A DNA stretch of 8,096 nt, from assembly GCA_036562265.1 (NCBI GenBank), contig DATCKS010000185.1, forward strand, positions 1 to 8,096, in the 5' to 3' direction. The position numbers and the translations under genes were made by a program. Positions 5,352-8,096 of the stretch are shown in pieces; position 1 is the first letter of the stretch, and every line of letters begins with the position of its first letter. The DNA is from DASVDK01 sp036562265 [NCBI: Thermodesulfobacteriota bacterium] (GTDB taxonomy: Bacteria; DASVDK01). A model generated the notes under the pieces. That model was not told the DNA's origin. It saw nothing but the letters and a program-made list of their open reading frames with translations, and searched no databases.

Positions 5352-7373
5352 CTAGCGTCGCCAGCCGTGCACCCAACTGCTTCGGCGGATCGGACGGCCG
5401 GGGATTCGGACGGGGGCATCCTCGGCCTTCGGCACCTCAGGCGGCTGGCGCGCCTCCTCCGCGAGCCGCGCGAGGATGGACGTATCGCCGGACGTGTAGA
5501 TGTGCATCGCAGCGAGACAGAGGACCTCGAGGTCGATCGCCTCGTTTCGCTCCCGGAGCTGGATGTAGCGCCGCACCCGCCGGCCGCCCTCGGTGACCCA
5601 TTGCGCCTTTTCCGCCGTGAGCTGTGCGAAATATTCTGCGTCCGCGTCGGCGCAGAAGTGCATATAACCCGGCCCCGGGCGCTGGATCTTGAGCCGCGCG
5701 AATAGCAAGTCTTTGTACGCCGTCGTTCCGATCGTCCAGGGTTTCACCCCATGGCGGTTGCGGCGCTTCGGCCGCGAGAGCGGTTCCCGGGCTCGATGAT
5801 CGACGCCGATCGACGCGTAGACGCCGCGATGCTCCCGCTCCCGGACGAACTCGTACACCTGTGGCTTCAGGTACCCGGCATCGATCAGGGCGCATGCGAT
5901 CGACATCTCGGCGCCTTTCTCGTGGCGGTAGGTGCGGGTCAGCATCGCGTCGAGGCGCTGCCACGTCTCCGGTCGCTCCGGGTCGCCGTAGATGCGGCGA
6001 TGCGTGATGAGCCAACTTTGCTCGCCGGCGCCGAAGCCCCGCACGGCGAGCTCGAGCCGGTCGACCTGGACGTCGACGCCGGCGACCAGGAGCCCGACGC
6101 CATCTGGGACCTCCACGGGCTCGCCCTTGTCGTCGACGTAGACCTTCGCCCGGGCCGCGAGGGCCTCCGGCTTGACCTCGCCCTCGTCTTCCCATGTCTC
6201 GGCGAGGACCAGGTTCACGAACGCCTGGAGCTTCTCCGGCTTTCCCTGTGCCTCGAGCCATTCGCGGACCAGCCGCGGCCACTCCGACCCCGCCAGGAGC
6301 ACCACAAGGGCGCTGAAATGGAAGCCGAGCCTGCGCGCCTTCCCATCCCGGACAGGCTCGCCGTCGTCCGTCAGGTACTTTCCCCGCGGCACGATCGTGT
6401 ATTTGTGGCGCTCCTCGATGATGCAGCCATTCTCGCAGAGGTAGTAGACACTGTCCGGATCGTGACGCGTCTCGCGCTCGGTACCGCCGCACTCCGGGCA
6501 CGGGGCATTCAGGCCCTCGAGCTGCACCCCGCACGCTCGGCAATGCACCGTCTTCGTCCATTTGATCCCGTACGGGGTATCAGGTCCGCCCCATCGGAGC
6601 ACCTGGTACTTCCCGCAATGGGGGCACGGGACATGGAACCGACCGTGCCTCTCCATCGACAGCCGGAGGCGCTCGATCTTCGAGTGTCCCTTGACCTTCG
6701 GCGTCGAGACCCAGACGAATTTCCGGTTCCAGAAGCGGTCGGCGCGCTTCTTCGCAAGGGCGACCTGGTCACCTTCATCGTCGATTTGATCGTCCCAGGC
6801 GTCGAGCTCATCGCCGAAGACGTAGCGGGCCGGGACCATGCGGAACGCGCGGCCACTCGCGGCGCCGACGATTCCGAGCGACCCGTGCGGGAAGCTCTTC
6901 TCGAGGATCGTCGCCTCGCCGGTCCTGGCCTTCGAGTCCGCCACCAGCCGCGAAAGCGACGGCGTCGCGCGGATCATCGGCTGGAGCTTCTTCTTGCTGA
7001 ACTTCTCCGCCTCTTCCCGGGTCGGCAGAATGACCAGGATCGGCCCCGGGTCATGTTCGATTGCATACCCGATCGGGTTCAGGATCGCGCCCTCGGTCGC
7101 CCCCGCCTGACTCGGCTTCTGAACGACGACTTCCTCGACCGACGGATCCCAGATCGCGTCCATGATCTCGATCAGGTAGGGGACCCGCTCGGCGCGGTAG
7201 CGGCCGGGCTCGCTCTCCCCCTTGCCGAACTCGCGGTTCTTTTCGGCCCATTCGCGGATGGTGAGGTCGGGCGGGAGCGCGAAGGCGGACCGGAAGACGG
7301 CGGCCTCGACGGCGGCAGCCCGGCGCCGCGCCGCGGCGAGGTCAATCGGAGGCGTCCTCGTCTTCACCAGCAT
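5352..7373 (-). CDS. Terminase large subunit, GpA family (673 aa)
   Basis: This is the ATP-driven packaging motor and nuclease that cuts concatemeric phage DNA and pumps it through the portal. In the N-terminal ATPase a divergent Walker A segment VVVQKPSQAGATEG (82-95) is followed by a Walker B-like ARYVFGDELDAWDD (182-195, acidic pair Asp188-Glu189) and a coupling motif VWVSTPK (220-226). A zinc-ribbon region carries four Cys pairs: CPHC (250-253), CRAC (278-281), CPEC (292-295) and CENGC (313-317). The C-terminal nuclease half shows AGVDVQVDRLELAVRGFG (431-448, Asp434 and Asp438), ALIDAGY (495-501, Asp498) and RNEAIDLEVLCLAA (609-622, Asp614), as in GpA proteins. The ATG at 7373 lies 32 nt inside the small-subunit gene, a coupled arrangement, with only a weak ribosome site (AGCAGG). 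Length is close to the family norm plus the additional Cys insertion. Confidence 0.95.
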   Translation of the reverse strand: MLVKTRTPPIDLAAARRRAAAVEAAVFRSAFALPPDLTIREWAEKNREFGKGESEPGRYRAERVPYLIEIMDAIWDPSVEEVVVQKPSQAGATEGAILNPIGYAIEHDPGPILVILPTREEAEKFSKKKLQPMIRATPSLSRLVADSKARTGEATILEKSFPHGSLGIVGAASGRAFRMVPARYVFGDELDAWDDQIDDEGDQVALAKKRADRFWNRKFVWVSTPKVKGHSKIERLRLSMERHGRFHVPCPHCGKYQVLRWGGPDTPYGIKWTKTVHCRACGVQLEGLNAPCPECGGTERETRHDPDSVYYLCENGCIIEERHKYTIVPRGKYLTDDGEPVRDGKARRLGFHFSALVVLLAGSEWPRLVREWLEAQGKPEKLQAFVNLVLAETWEDEGEVKPEALAARAKVYVDDKGEPVEVPDGVGLLVAGVDVQVDRLELAVRGFGAGEQSWLITHRRIYGDPERPETWQRLDAMLTRTYRHEKGAEMSIACALIDAGYLKPQVYEFVREREHRGVYASIGVDHRAREPLSRPKRRNRHGVKPWTIGTTAYKDLLFARLKIQRPGPGYMHFCADADAEYFAQLTAEKAQWVTEGGRRVRRYIQLRERNEAIDLEVLCLAAMHIYTSGDTSILARLAEEARQPPEVPKAEDAPVRIPGRPIRRSSWVHGWRR

Positions 7374-7947
7374 CGGCCTGCTGTTCGATCCGGTCCGCCT
7401 CGCGAAGGAGCTCCTCGAGGAGTTCGTTCACGAGCGTCTTGAGCGTGGCGAGCCGGTCGGTGTCCGTCTCGCATGCGCCGAGGCGGGGCGTCCAAGCGCC
7501 GGGGATGTTCTTCAGCCGGCCGGCGAGCCGGCCAACGATCCGCTCGAGCCGCTCGCGGTGCATGGAGAGCGGGATCAGCTCGCCCTCGAGCTGCGCCACC
7601 TCGAGCTCACGCCGGCGGGCGAGCGCGACCTCCTTCCGCCGGCGGGCCTCGGCGTAGCTGATGACCTCCTCGCCCGCCGGTTCCCCCGCCGGGTCGGTCG
7701 GGCGCCCCGAGGGGGGAACCGGTTCCCCCTTCCGGGTCACTCCCGAGATGCCCCGGCCGCTCGCCGCAGCGACCCGGTCGCCGGGCCAGGCCGCATCGGC
7801 GGCCGCAACGTCGATCAATCCGTCCGGGCCGGCCTGAATCTGGCCTCGCGCAATGGCTTTCCGGACCGCTGCGGGGGTGCCGCCGGGGAGCCCGAGCGCC
7901 GCTCGGTGACGGGCGTACGCCTTGATGCCGAGGCGGGCAGGTTCCAC
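7342..7947 (-). CDS. Terminase small subunit (201 aa)
   Basis: The small subunit recognises the packaging site and delivers DNA to the large subunit. Residues about 1-55 form a DNA-binding-like helix-turn-helix: AYARHRAALGL, then GTPAAVRKAIARGQI (23-37), then DGLIDVAAADAAW (42-54), the pattern of an Nu1-like excisionase-type winged helix. A Pro/Gly-rich linker (about 62-95) leads to a long charged helix, SYAEARRRKEVALARRRELE (97-116), and a C-terminal helical region ending in an acidic tail (EDEDASD), which suits oligomerisation and contact with the large subunit. The start is GTG at 7947: an in-frame TGA lies two codons upstream, and GGAGGG (7960-7955) sits 7 nt before it. It overlaps the large-subunit gene by 32 nt. 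Family assignment rests on position plus these patterns; sequence conservation in small subunits is weak. Confidence 0.85.
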   Translation of the reverse strand: MEPARLGIKAYARHRAALGLPGGTPAAVRKAIARGQIQAGPDGLIDVAAADAAWPGDRVAAASGRGISGVTRKGEPVPPSGRPTDPAGEPAGEEVISYAEARRRKEVALARRRELEVAQLEGELIPLSMHRERLERIVGRLAGRLKNIPGAWTPRLGACETDTDRLATLKTLVNELLEELLREADRIEQQADAGEDEDASD

Positions 7948-8096
7948 GGCTCAGCCCTCCGCGGCTGGGGGGACCAAATTCGCGACCTGGTGCAAACACC
8001 GGCGCCGGGGTCTGCGGATACCCGCGGCCGAGGTCCGCAGGAGGACCCGCGATCGCGGGCCGGCCTGGAGTCCCGGGGCAGTCATCGCTCCCGACC
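7948..8096. other. Region upstream of terminase; open frame and 14-bp palindrome
   Basis: No gene can be assigned with confidence. On the minus strand a frame is open from the window edge to the TGA at 7951-7953, with an ATG at 8085 that would give 44 residues. Its Arg/Pro-rich composition (for example IRRPRRRCLHQV) is unlike the neighbouring proteins, though its close spacing to the small terminase would fit the end of an upstream gene. Within it lies a perfect palindrome, CCCGCGATCGCGGG (8046-8059). In phages with a lambda-type terminase the cos site commonly lies just upstream of the small subunit, so this region is where one would look for it. That role is inference only. Confidence 0.3.
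7955..7960 (-). promoter_or_regulatory. Ribosome-binding site of the small terminase
   Basis: GGAGGG on the minus strand sits 7 nt ahead of the GTG at 7947. It fixes the non-ATG start, together with the in-frame TGA at 7951-7953 that rules out a longer protein. Confidence 0.75.

Noticed and set aside
5087-5419. 110-codon minus-strand frame bridging the terminator gap
   Set aside because: It runs through the terminator and overlaps both flanking genes out of frame, with Arg/Gly/Asp-rich composition and no recognisable domain.
5751-7442. Long plus-strand open frame (563 codons) opposite the terminase large subunit, and a 488-codon one at 389-1855 opposite the capsid domain
   Set aside because: Both have Arg/Asp/Leu/Pro-rich antisense composition with no domain motif, and the minus-strand genes opposite them have clear catalytic and structural signatures. 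Long antisense frames are expected in GC-rich genes.
1-8096. Very frequent CTCGAG hexamers (more than 20 in the window by eye)
   Set aside because: In the cases I checked (small terminase and portal C-terminus) the hexamer is codon-aligned as CTC GAG, a Leu-Glu pair in preferred codons. Codon and dipeptide bias explains it better than a regulatory or restriction signal.

Overview
The window is one strand-consistent block of a tailed-phage or prophage genome. It holds the DNA-packaging and head-assembly genes of a lambda-type (Caudoviricetes) element, all read from the minus strand, so the biological order runs from the right end to the left. The sequence is strongly GC-rich (about two thirds G+C by eye), with heavy use of GC-ending codons such as CTC and GAG. 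That fits a high-GC bacterial host, but the host cannot be named. No integrase, attachment site, tRNA or host gene is present, so virion DNA and integrated prophage cannot be told apart.

Right to left: a short stretch upstream of the packaging genes with a perfect 14-bp palindrome (8046-8059); terminase small subunit (7342-7947, GTG start); GpA-family terminase large subunit (5352-7373); a structured 134-bp gap containing a strong intrinsic terminator in the direction of the operon (5218-5351); a two-part connector-like protein whose C-terminal part resembles lambda gpW (4687-5217); a 71-residue protein with two membrane spans (4458-4673); a lambda gpB-like portal (2923-4461, GTG start with an excellent ribosome site); an 830-codon fusion of S49 prohead protease, acidic scaffold-like linker and HK97-fold major capsid protein (434-2926); a hairpin-filled gap (369-433); a small head-region protein (111-368); and the first 35 codons of the next gene (1-106), placed where head-tail joining genes usually lie.

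Together these genes describe capsid building and filling. The fusion would form the prohead and carry its own maturation protease, the portal would form the unique vertex, the two terminase subunits would cut and pump DNA, and the connector-like and left-end genes would close the head and join the tail. Most junctions overlap or nearly touch (ATGA, GTGA, a 32-nt overlap), which indicates translational coupling. The 134-bp gap with a terminator is the exception.

The most unusual points are the single-ORF protease-scaffold-capsid fusion (a type of fusion already known in phage annotation, here with an S49 domain and possible internal starts), the operon-internal terminator with a preceding GC-rich hairpin, an extra zinc-ribbon-like insertion in the terminase, and a two-span membrane protein coupled to the portal. 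I saw no defence system, CRISPR array or wholly new system.
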